Origin: Thermoplasmata archaeon
GTDB lineage: Archaea > Thermoplasmatota > Thermoplasmata > UBA184
Assembly (NCBI GenBank): GCA_030043505.1
Contig: JASHXN010000031.1
Location: forward strand, 1-13,192
DNA: 13,192 bases
Reading direction: 5' to 3'
Shown here one piece after another: positions 6,759 through 12,427 of this stretch (its first letter is position 1; the number at the start of each line of letters is the position of its first letter). A program made the translations under genes and the position numbers. The notes beneath the pieces were generated by a model. The model worked only from the letters and a program-made list of their open reading frames with translations, did no database searches and was not told where the DNA came from.

Positions 6759-6783
6759 CGCGGGGCGTTCTGCCGGGGTTCGG

Positions 6784-6792
6784 GTAATAATC
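6784..6792 (-). promoter_or_regulatory. TATA box of xerA
   Basis: The minus strand reads GATTATTAC, centred about 30 bp upstream of the xerA ATG at 6758, giving a leader of at most a few nucleotides. It shares the 98-bp divergent spacer with the thiolase promoter. Confidence 0.55.
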
Positions 6793-6828
6793 GTATGCGC
6801 GCAGTCGCACGCGCGCCGCGCCGACGGC

Positions 6829-6836
6829 TCAAATAG
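6829..6836 (+). promoter_or_regulatory. TATA box of the thiolase/dehydrogenase/protease operon
   Basis: TCAAATAG is centred about 25 bp upstream of GTG 6857, again predicting a leaderless transcript that begins at the start codon. No Shine-Dalgarno motif is present before that GTG. Confidence 0.55.
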
Positions 6837-6856
6837 CGCGTCCGGCTTCGCGCGTC

Positions 6857-7789
6857 GTGCGCTGCTCGGCGTGCGTCCAGCCGGCGGTCGTCGACCTCCC
6901 GTACCGTCAGGAGCACCTGTGCGGTCCCCACCTGCGTCGGTCGGTCGAGGAACGGTTCCGACGGGAGATGCACCGCCAGTTCCCGCGGTACGTCGGCGGG
7001 ACGGTGGCGGTCGCCCTTTCGGGCGGCAAGGACTCCTCCGTCGCGCTGGCGCTGTCGCACCGGTACTTCGCCCGCCGCTCCACGGTCCGGCTCGTCGCGG
7101 TGAGCGTCGACGAGGGGATCGACGGCTACCGAGCGCCGACGTTGCGGGCCGCCGCCCGGTTGTCCGAGCAGCTGGGGGTCCCGCACGTCGTCGTCCGCGC
7201 TGAGCGGGAGCTCGGCACGACCACCGACGCCGTGGCTCGGCAGCTCCCCGGAACGCCTCCCTGCTCGTTCTGCGGGGTCTGGCGGCGTCAGCTGCTCAAC
7301 CGGGCCGCCCGGGACGCCGGGGCGGACGTGCTCGTCCTCGGGTTCAACCTGGACGACCTCGCCCAGACGGTGCTGATGAACCTCGTGCACGGGGACCTCG
7401 ACCGGCTGGTCCGGATGGCGCCGCACCGTACGCGCCAGCCGGGCCTCGTGCCCCGGATCGCCCCGCTGGCCCAAGTTCCCGAGCGGGAGGTGTTCCTGTA
7501 CGCGCGGGAGGCCGGCCTCCCGTTCGACCACGGCGAGTGCCCCCACGCGGGGCGCGCTCAGCGCAACACGTTCCGCAAGGTCCTCTGGGAACTCGAGGAG
7601 GAGCAGCCCGGGACCCGACAAGCGCTGCTCCGGACCCACGCTCAGCTCCTCGACCGGGGTCTGGCGGTCGCCGCAAGCTCCCCGACGACGTGCCTCGACT
7701 GCGGGGAGCCGTCGACCGCCGAGCGGTGCCGGGCGTGCGCCTACCTGCGGGCGGTCCGCGCGCTTCCTTCGGCCGGAGCGGTCGCGTGA
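6857..7789 (+). CDS. tRNA 2-thiouridine synthetase, TtuA/Ncs6 (CTU1) family
   Basis: 310 residues. This PP-loop ATPase family adenylates a tRNA uridine and replaces O2 with sulfur, giving s2U at position 54 (TtuA) or 34 (Ncs6/NcsA); sequence alone does not say which. Visible features in order: N-terminal zinc site Cys3, Cys6, Cys22, His25; PP-loop SGGKDS (55-60); CSFC (Cys136, Cys139) and Cys228 in GECPH, the three cysteines expected to hold the catalytic 4Fe-4S cluster; and a C-terminal zinc site from two CxxC pairs (279/282 and 291/294). The length is normal. The start is GTG 6857, supported by the TATA box and by the first zinc cysteines lying only three codons in. The stop overlaps the dehydrogenase start as GTGA (7786-7789). 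The sulfur carrier protein is not encoded in this window. Confidence 0.93.
   Translation: MRCSACVQPAVVDLPYRQEHLCGPHLRRSVEERFRREMHRQFPRYVGGTVAVALSGGKDSSVALALSHRYFARRSTVRLVAVSVDEGIDGYRAPTLRAAARLSEQLGVPHVVVRAERELGTTTDAVARQLPGTPPCSFCGVWRRQLLNRAARDAGADVLVLGFNLDDLAQTVLMNLVHGDLDRLVRMAPHRTRQPGLVPRIAPLAQVPEREVFLYAREAGLPFDHGECPHAGRAQRNTFRKVLWELEEEQPGTRQALLRTHAQLLDRGLAVAASSPTTCLDCGEPSTAERCRACAYLRAVRALPSAGAVA
7775..7778 (+). promoter_or_regulatory. Shine-Dalgarno-like site of the dehydrogenase
   Basis: GGAG, 7 nt before GTG 7786 and inside the thiolase gene. It supports the internal GTG start, as expected for a downstream operon gene. Confidence 0.4.
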
Positions 7790-8679
7790 GCGGTGCCGCG
7801 AACGCCGCCCCCGAGGGCCGCGTCTTCGTGGTCGGCGCCGGACTGATGGGCTCCGGCATCGCGGCGCAGTGCGCCCTCGCGGGCCACGGGGTCCTCCTCG
7901 AAGACGTCACGACGGAGTACGTCGAGCGGGGCGTGCAGAAGGCACGTCGAGCGCTGGAGCACGCGACCCAGAAGGGCGCCGTCTCCGAGGCGCAACGCGC
8001 GGCGGCGAGCGGACGGATCGAAGGGGTGGTCGGCGTTGACCGGGTCGGGGAGGCGCACATCGTCGTGGAGGCAGCCCCGGAACAACTTGCGCTCAAGCAG
8101 CGGCTGTTCGTCGAGCTCGAGCGGCGGGCCACGCCGACGGCGATCCTCGCCTCCAACACCTCGTCGCTGCCGATCGCCGCGATCGGCGGCCCGCTCGCGC
8201 ACCCGGCGCGGCTGGTCGGCTTGCATTTCTTCAACCCGGTCCTTCAGATGCCGCTCGTGGAGCTGATCGCGGGCCCCCGGACCGAGCCGTCGGTCGTGGC
8301 CCGCGCCGACCGGTTCGCGGCCGGGCTGGGGAAGACCGTCGTCCGCAGCTCCGACTCTCCGGGCTTCGTCACGTCCCGGGCGATGGCCGTGCTGGTCAAC
8401 GAGGCGGCCCGGATGCTGGAAGCGAACGTCGCCGACCGCGACGGCATCGACGCCGCGTACCGGCTCGGATTCCACCACCCGATGGGCCCGTTCGAACTGG
8501 TCGACCTGGTGGGGATCGACACGACGGTGGCGATCCTCGACATCCTGTACGAGGGGTTGCGCGACGAACGCTACCGGGCCTGCCCGCTGCTGCGGTCGAT
8601 GGTCGCGTCGGGCAAGCTCGGGCGCAAGAGCGGGGAAGGGTTCTACCGGTACCCGGCCGCCCCGCGGGCGAGCGCATGA
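7786..8679 (+). CDS. 3-hydroxyacyl-CoA dehydrogenase (NAD-dependent, stand-alone)
   Basis: 297 residues. Oxidises 3-hydroxyacyl-CoA to 3-ketoacyl-CoA in beta-oxidation, or runs the reverse reaction in a 3-hydroxybutyryl-CoA route. The N-terminal NAD domain has GAGLMGSGIA (17-26) and Glu95 (VVEAAPE). The active-site motifs are SNTSSL (123-128), HFFNP with His147, and PLVELI with Glu159, so the catalytic His-Glu pair is present. The linker is DSPGFVTSR (190-198), where Ser197 takes the place of the Asn found in many relatives; some family members carry this change. The C-terminal dimerisation domain has HHPMGPFELVDLVGID and GKLGRKSGEGFY. No hydratase domain is fused. The GTG at 7786 overlaps the thiolase stop, and the end overlaps PrsW as ATGA (8676-8679). 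Substrate chain length cannot be told. No other beta-oxidation gene is in the window. Confidence 0.94.
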   Translation: MSGAANAAPEGRVFVVGAGLMGSGIAAQCALAGHGVLLEDVTTEYVERGVQKARRALEHATQKGAVSEAQRAAASGRIEGVVGVDRVGEAHIVVEAAPEQLALKQRLFVELERRATPTAILASNTSSLPIAAIGGPLAHPARLVGLHFFNPVLQMPLVELIAGPRTEPSVVARADRFAAGLGKTVVRSSDSPGFVTSRAMAVLVNEAARMLEANVADRDGIDAAYRLGFHHPMGPFELVDLVGIDTTVAILDILYEGLRDERYRACPLLRSMVASGKLGRKSGEGFYRYPAAPRASA

Positions 8680-9530
8680 GCGCCTCGACCGCCGACGCCG
8701 GCGATCTGTTCCTGCTCGCGGTCGTCGCGCTCGCCCCGGCGTTGATCTACCTCGTCTGGGTGCGCCGGGGCCAGCAGCAGCACCCGGAAGGCTGGGGGAC
8801 GCTGCTCGCGGGATTCGCCTACGGCGCGGTGTTCGCCACGATCGTCGCGGGGATCCTCGAAGCGCTCGTCCTCTATCTCGGGAACGCCGTGAGCGTCCGG
8901 TACGCCGCGCCGGAGTTCCTGTTCCTGAACAGCAACTCGACCGCGGGGGCGTTCTTCCTCGTCCTCGTCGTCGCCCCGTTCATCGAGGAGGCGCTGAAGG
9001 CGTCGGGGGTCGCCGCACGCCGCGCCTCGCTCTCCAGCGTGTCGGACGGCCCGGTCGTGGGGGCCTCCGTGGGGCTCGGCTTCGGCTTCTTCGAGACGTT
9101 CCTCTACGGCGTCGGCGCGTTCGTGGTCGGCGGGCTCGGCGCCGGCCTCGCGCTCATCCTCGTGCGCAGCGTCTCCAGCGTGCTGCTGCACGGAAGCTCC
9201 ACCGGGATGTTCGGCTACGGCTACGCCCGGTCGAAGTTCGGGGTCCGCGGCGCCGGTAGCGGCGGCTACTATCTGCTGGCGGTGGCGATGCACGCGTCGT
9301 TCAACGCGCTCGCCTCCGCCGCTACGGTCCTGGCGCTCCTGGGCGTCCAGGGGGTCGCGGCCACGACCGGCACGATCGTCGCCCTGTTCGGCGCGATCGC
9401 GTTCGCGGTCGGGGCGATCGAGCACGTGCGCTCCGTGACGCAGGCCTCCGGCTACCCGGCGCTCCTGCGCCGTCCGGGCGCCTCGCCGTCGTCGCGCCGT
9501 CCCCCCGCCGGGGGCAAGGGGCCCGGCTAG
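8676..9530 (+). CDS. PrsW-family intramembrane metalloprotease
   Basis: 284 residues, multi-pass membrane protein. Hydrophobic segments lie at about 10-29, 42-69, 88-107, 125-155, 156-172, 198-222 and 228-248. The conserved PrsW motifs are visible: APFIEEALK with Glu104, Glu105 and Lys108; GFGFFET with Glu140; LLHGSSTG with His172; and AMHASFN with His206. In Bacillus, PrsW performs site-1 cleavage of an anti-sigma factor. Archaea lack that system, so the substrate here is unknown. The C-terminal tail (255-284) is Arg/Pro/Gly-rich and probably cytoplasmic. Its ATG overlaps the dehydrogenase stop as ATGA, indicating translational coupling. Its TAG stop shares the palindrome CTAG with the convergent gene. 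The family call is good; the protease function is inferred from conserved residues. Confidence 0.87.
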   Translation: MSASTADAGDLFLLAVVALAPALIYLVWVRRGQQQHPEGWGTLLAGFAYGAVFATIVAGILEALVLYLGNAVSVRYAAPEFLFLNSNSTAGAFFLVLVVAPFIEEALKASGVAARRASLSSVSDGPVVGASVGLGFGFFETFLYGVGAFVVGGLGAGLALILVRSVSSVLLHGSSTGMFGYGYARSKFGVRGAGSGGYYLLAVAMHASFNALASAATVLALLGVQGVAATTGTIVALFGAIAFAVGAIEHVRSVTQASGYPALLRRPGASPSSRRPPAGGKGPG

Positions 9531-9931
9531 CGCGGCGGGCTCGTCGCCCCGCCCCGGTCGTCGCGCCGCCAGTCGGACTCCCCGATCGCGCGGTAGACGG
9601 AGGCGTCGTCCTCGCCGCGGACCTTGTCCTCCGTCGTCCCGACGTCCCGGATCCGGGCCTTCTGGAGCAGCCAGTAATGGATCCGCCACGTCTTGCCCCG
9701 CGAGACGGTCGCGTCCTCCTCTTCGCTCGAGAGCAGGCCCTCCTCCTCCAGCGCGTAGAACCGGTCGCGGTCCTCGCTGGACAGCTTGTTGTCGAGCACC
9801 GAATCGTCGGCGCCGAAGTAGCCCAGGATCATGCGCGCCGTCGGGCGCGCCTCGGCGGGGGTCATCTTCCCCCGCGCGACGAGCGTGCGTTCGAGGGCGA
9901 GCGTCAGCTCCGCCTCCGTGATCGACGGCAT
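9527..9931 (-). CDS. small DUF6015-like protein, unknown function
   Basis: 134 residues. From memory it resembles DUF6015, a small family I associate with Thermoplasmatota; no search was possible. An N-terminal helical part (3-40, ITEAELTLALERTL, then MTPAEARPTARMILGYFG) leads to VLDNKLSSEDRDRFYALEEE at 45-64. Next come a Glu-rich turn GLLSSEEED and a conserved-looking WRIHYWLLQKARIR (82-95). The pattern of helices plus a charged turn and strand suggests a small winged-helix-like domain. No zinc site, membrane segment or signal peptide is seen. The last 35 residues are charged and probably disordered. The ATG at 9931 lacks a Shine-Dalgarno site, but an AT patch about 27 bp upstream fits a leaderless transcript. 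It lies between two transcription units and is antisense to neither core gene. Confidence 0.78.
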   Translation of the reverse strand: MPSITEAELTLALERTLVARGKMTPAEARPTARMILGYFGADDSVLDNKLSSEDRDRFYALEEEGLLSSEEEDATVSRGKTWRIHYWLLQKARIRDVGTTEDKVRGEDDASVYRAIGESDWRRDDRGGATSPPR

Positions 9932-9953
9932 CGGTCCGGGAGGGGGGCACCGT

Positions 9954-9962
9954 CCAAAACGT
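9954..9962 (-). promoter_or_regulatory. possible TATA-like box of the DUF6015-like gene
   Basis: The minus strand reads ACGTTTTGG, centred about 27 bp upstream of ATG 9931. It is a poor match to a TATA box but is the only AT-rich patch at the right distance. Confidence 0.4.
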
Positions 9963-9984
9963 TCTCGCTTCCCCGCCGACGGGC

Positions 9985-9990
9985 GTTAAG
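9985..9990 (+). promoter_or_regulatory. TATA-like box of the pus10 operon
   Basis: GTTAAG is centred about 26 bp upstream of GTG 10014. An earlier in-frame GTG at 9990 would overlap this box, so 10014 is preferred as the start. Confidence 0.45.
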
Positions 9991-10013
9991 TGGGGGACCG
10001 GGTCGCCGGCCCC

Positions 10014-11252
10014 GTGTCCGGCGGGCCGTCGTTCGACCTCGGGGAGGCGCAGCAGGCCGTCGCCCGCGCCGCGCAAGGTCGCGGACTGTGCGCCGAGTGC
10101 TACGGACGGCTGCTCGGCCGCTGGGGGCACGGCCTGTCGAACCCGGAGCGGGCCGCTCGGATGGAGGCGGCCATCGGCTCGCCTCCCGCGTCCCGGGAGG
10201 CACCGTGCGCGGCGTGCGGTGGCGCGTTCGACCGCCTCGACGTCTGGGCCGAGCGGGCCGTCCGGGCCGCGGACGGCTACGAGTGGCACCGGTTCACCTG
10301 CGGGTCGCGCTGGGACCCGGAGCGCCTCGCGACCGAGGAAGCGCTCTGGGCCGCCGTCGGCTCGGCGTGGGGGGAGAGCGCGAAGGCCGCGTTCAATCGG
10401 GAGTTGGGCAAGCGCCTGGAGGCGCGCACCGGCGCCTCGGGCGGCACCGACGGCGCCGACCTCGTGTTCCTCGCGGACCTGCCGACCGGCACGGTCGGGG
10501 TCACCGTCTCCCCCCTGTACGTGCGGGGCCGGTACCGCAAGTTCGACCGGACCCTTCCCCAGACCCGGTGGCCGTGCCGTCGCTGCTCGGGCCGGGGGTG
10601 CGTGCACTGCGACGGGACCGGACGGACCTACCCGACGAGCGTGGAGGAGTTGGCGGCGGCGCCTTTCGTGGCGGCGACCCGGGCCGAGGGGACCCGCTTC
10701 CACGGGATGGGGCGGGAGGATATCGACGCCCGCATGCTCGGCCGGGGCCGTCCGTTCGTGCTCGAACTGCTCCGTCCTCGGGTCCGGACGGTGAACGTCC
10801 CGGAGCTGGCCGCCGACCTGGGTCCGTCGGCGGCCGGTCGGGTCGAACTGCTCGACGTCCGCCCCGCCGAGGCCGCGGACGTCCTGCGCGTCAAGGAGGC
10901 GGCGCCGGAAAAGAGCTACCGCGTGGGCGTCCTCGGCGAGGTCCCGCTCGGAAAGGTTAAGGAGGCGTTGTCGCTCGTGCCCGGCCGGACGATCGCCCAG
11001 CGCACGCCGGCGCGGGTCGCGCATCGGCGGTCCGACCGCGTTCGCACGCGGCGGATCCTCGAGGCCCGGCTCGTCGAGGCGGCGGAAGCGCGGTTCACGA
11101 TCGACCTCCGGACCGAAGCGGGAACGTACGTCAAGGAGTGGGTGGAAGGAGATGACGGGCGCACCGATCCGAGCCTCGCCGCGCTCGTCGGCGTGCCGCT
11201 CCGCGTCGACTTCCTGGACGTCCTCGACGTCCACGACGAGGGGGTCCCGTAG
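10014..11252 (+). CDS. pus10: tRNA pseudouridine synthase Pus10
   Basis: 412 residues from GTG 10014 (420 from GTG 9990). Archaeal Pus10 forms pseudouridine at tRNA positions 54 and 55. The N-terminal part holds a zinc site of two pairs, Cys26/Cys29 (CAEC) and Cys65/Cys68 (CAAC), followed by a THUMP-like domain. A second Cys-rich stretch, CRRCSGRGCVHCDGTG (about 188-203), precedes YPTSVEEL. The catalytic segment GMGREDIDARMLGRGRPF carries the Asp expected to attack the uridine (about Asp238), followed by VLELLRPR. Near the C-terminus EAGTYVKEWVEGDDGRTDPS is the conserved end of the catalytic fold. It is the first gene of the cluster with L21e, RpoF, DUF655 and KsgA, a common archaeal order; the L21e start follows its stop directly. 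The start choice rests on the TATA-like box spacing. Confidence 0.94.
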   Translation: MSGGPSFDLGEAQQAVARAAQGRGLCAECYGRLLGRWGHGLSNPERAARMEAAIGSPPASREAPCAACGGAFDRLDVWAERAVRAADGYEWHRFTCGSRWDPERLATEEALWAAVGSAWGESAKAAFNRELGKRLEARTGASGGTDGADLVFLADLPTGTVGVTVSPLYVRGRYRKFDRTLPQTRWPCRRCSGRGCVHCDGTGRTYPTSVEELAAAPFVAATRAEGTRFHGMGREDIDARMLGRGRPFVLELLRPRVRTVNVPELAADLGPSAAGRVELLDVRPAEAADVLRVKEAAPEKSYRVGVLGEVPLGKVKEALSLVPGRTIAQRTPARVAHRRSDRVRTRRILEARLVEAAEARFTIDLRTEAGTYVKEWVEGDDGRTDPSLAALVGVPLRVDFLDVLDVHDEGVP

Positions 11253-11549
11253 ATGGTGAAGAGCTCGAAGGGGTTCCGTTCGCGCTCCCGCGGCACGTTC
11301 ACGAAGGAGGTCCGCGAGAAGGGGCTTCCTCCCGTCAGCCGCTACCTGCGCGAGTTCGAGATCGGCAGCCGCGTCATCGTCCGATTGGAGCCGTCGAGCC
11401 CCCGGGGCCAGCCGCACCCGCGCTACCAGGGCCGCACCTGCACCGTCATCGCCCGCGTCGGCCGGGCGTACCGGCTGGAGTTCCTGGACGGCGGCAAGCG
11501 CAAGGAGCTCGTCAGCCTCCCGATCCACCTCGCCCCGGCCGGAGGCTAG
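11253..11549 (+). CDS. rpl21e: large-subunit ribosomal protein L21e
   Basis: 98 residues, the usual archaeal length. Basic N-terminal stretch KSSKGFRSRSRGTFTK, then the SH3-like barrel with IGSRVIVRLEPSS, HPRYQGRTCTVIARVGRAY and ELVSLPIHLAP. It is a component of the archaeal/eukaryotic 50S/60S subunit with no bacterial homologue, which supports an archaeal source. The ATG begins immediately after the pus10 TAG, with a GAGGGG-like motif about 9 nt upstream inside pus10. RpoF follows 4 bp later. Confidence 0.97.
   Translation: MVKSSKGFRSRSRGTFTKEVREKGLPPVSRYLREFEIGSRVIVRLEPSSPRGQPHPRYQGRTCTVIARVGRAYRLEFLDGGKRKELVSLPIHLAPAGG
11541..11545 (+). promoter_or_regulatory. Shine-Dalgarno site of rpoF
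   Basis: GGAGG, 8 nt before the ATG at 11554, overlapping the last codons of L21e. A strong site for an internal operon gene. Confidence 0.5.
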
Positions 11550-11553
11550 TCCG

Positions 11554-11868
11554 ATGGCCGAGCCGGTCCCGCTCGCGCGGGTGAAGCAGCTCCTCACCGA
11601 GGAGTCGACGCGGCGGACGCTCCCGCGGGAGGCGGCGCTCGCGCTGCAGCACGCGGAGACGTTCGCCCGCCTGGAGGCGGACGACGCCACGAAGCTGATC
11701 GCCGAGCTGCGTGCGCTCCCGTTCGTCGACGCGAGCCTCGCGACGAAGATCGTCGACGTGCTGCCGCAGTACCCCGAAGAGGTCCGCCTGCTCTTCTCCA
11801 AGGAGCGGGTCGTGCTGGACGAGGAGCAGGTGAACCGGCTCTTGGAGCTCACCGCACAACACCGATGA
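11554..11868 (+). CDS. rpoF: DNA-directed RNA polymerase subunit F (Rpb4-like)
   Basis: 104 residues. Forms the stalk of archaeal RNA polymerase together with subunit E (Rpb7), which is not in this window. The N-terminal VPLARVKQLLTEES resembles the tip-associated strand and helix. The HRDC-like helical part follows: LQHAETFARLEADDATKLIAEL (about 32-53, given in two pieces by LQHAETFARL and EADDATKLIAEL), then LPFVDASLATKIVDVLPQ, and PEEVRLLFSKER with EEQVNRLLELT at the end. Assignment rests on this pattern and on its invariant place between L21e and DUF655 in many archaea. Its ATG lies 4 bp after the L21e stop behind GGAGG. Confidence 0.93.
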   Translation: MAEPVPLARVKQLLTEESTRRTLPREAALALQHAETFARLEADDATKLIAELRALPFVDASLATKIVDVLPQYPEEVRLLFSKERVVLDEEQVNRLLELTAQHR

Positions 11869-11881
11869 TCCGGGTGGGCCC

Positions 11882-12427
11882 GTGGAGCAGTACGCGCACA
11901 TTCTCGATGTCCTGCCGAACGGCCGACCGACGGACCGCGGGTTCCACCGCGAGCCGCTCGCGCTGGCCGTCGGCGACGACGAACTGAAGCTGTTCGAGCT
12001 CGTGCCCCGCGCGGGGACGGCGCTCGTCGCGGGTCAGCGGATCCCCCTGCTGCCCCAGGGAACCTCCCCGTCGGCGATCGACCACGTCCGCCGCCGGCTC
12101 GGCTACGACGAGCTGACGGTCGCCGCGCGGACCGAGCTGCCGGTGGCGCTCGAGGCGATCGTCCGCGAGAACCCCGAGCGGTACGTGCGGTTCTTCAACG
12201 AGGCGCCCGCGGTGTCGCGACGGTTCCACCTGCTCGAGCTCCTCCCGGGGATCGGGAAGAAGACGATGCAGCAGATCGTCGACGAGCGCCGGCGCGCGCC
12301 GTTCCGCTCGTTCGCCGAGCTCGATCAGCGGCTCGGCCTCAAGGGGGCGGAGCGGCTGATCGTCGCCCGGATCGAGCAGGAGCTCAGCGGTGAGGACGAC
12401 AAGTACCGGCTCTTCGTCCCGCGGTGA
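11882..12427 (+). CDS. DUF655 family protein with helix-hairpin-helix motif
   Basis: 181 residues. Conserved archaeal protein found almost always beside rpoF and ksgA; its role is unknown, but nucleic-acid binding is likely. The N-terminal half (1-60) forms a beta-rich domain (YAHILDVLPNG, PLALAVGDDELKLFELVPR), as in an OB or S1-like fold. The middle carries the conserved ENPERYVRFFNEA (about 97-109) and SRRFHLLELLPGIGKKTM. The latter starts a helix-hairpin-helix region (about 115-165) of the ComEA/RuvA kind, with PGIGKK as one hairpin and LKGAERL as the second. The start is GTG 11882, 13 bp after the RpoF stop and behind a GGGTGGG stretch. The 3' end overlaps the longer KsgA reading frame by 38 bp. 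Confidence 0.92.
   Translation: MEQYAHILDVLPNGRPTDRGFHREPLALAVGDDELKLFELVPRAGTALVAGQRIPLLPQGTSPSAIDHVRRRLGYDELTVAARTELPVALEAIVRENPERYVRFFNEAPAVSRRFHLLELLPGIGKKTMQQIVDERRRAPFRSFAELDQRLGLKGAERLIVARIEQELSGEDDKYRLFVPR

Noticed and set aside
5433..6836. Long plus-strand open frame opposite xerA and the 5' end of the FAD oxidoreductase
   Set aside because: Shadow of xerA codons; rich in Arg/Glu/Leu patterns from antisense reading, with no independent promoter or domain.
8643..11852. Very long open frame on the minus strand (about 1069 codons) across PrsW, the DUF6015-like gene, Pus10, L21e and RpoF
   Set aside because: It lies opposite or out of frame with clearly recognised genes, its translation is Arg/Ala/Gly/Pro-rich without any domain, and such stop-free shadows are expected in GC-rich DNA.
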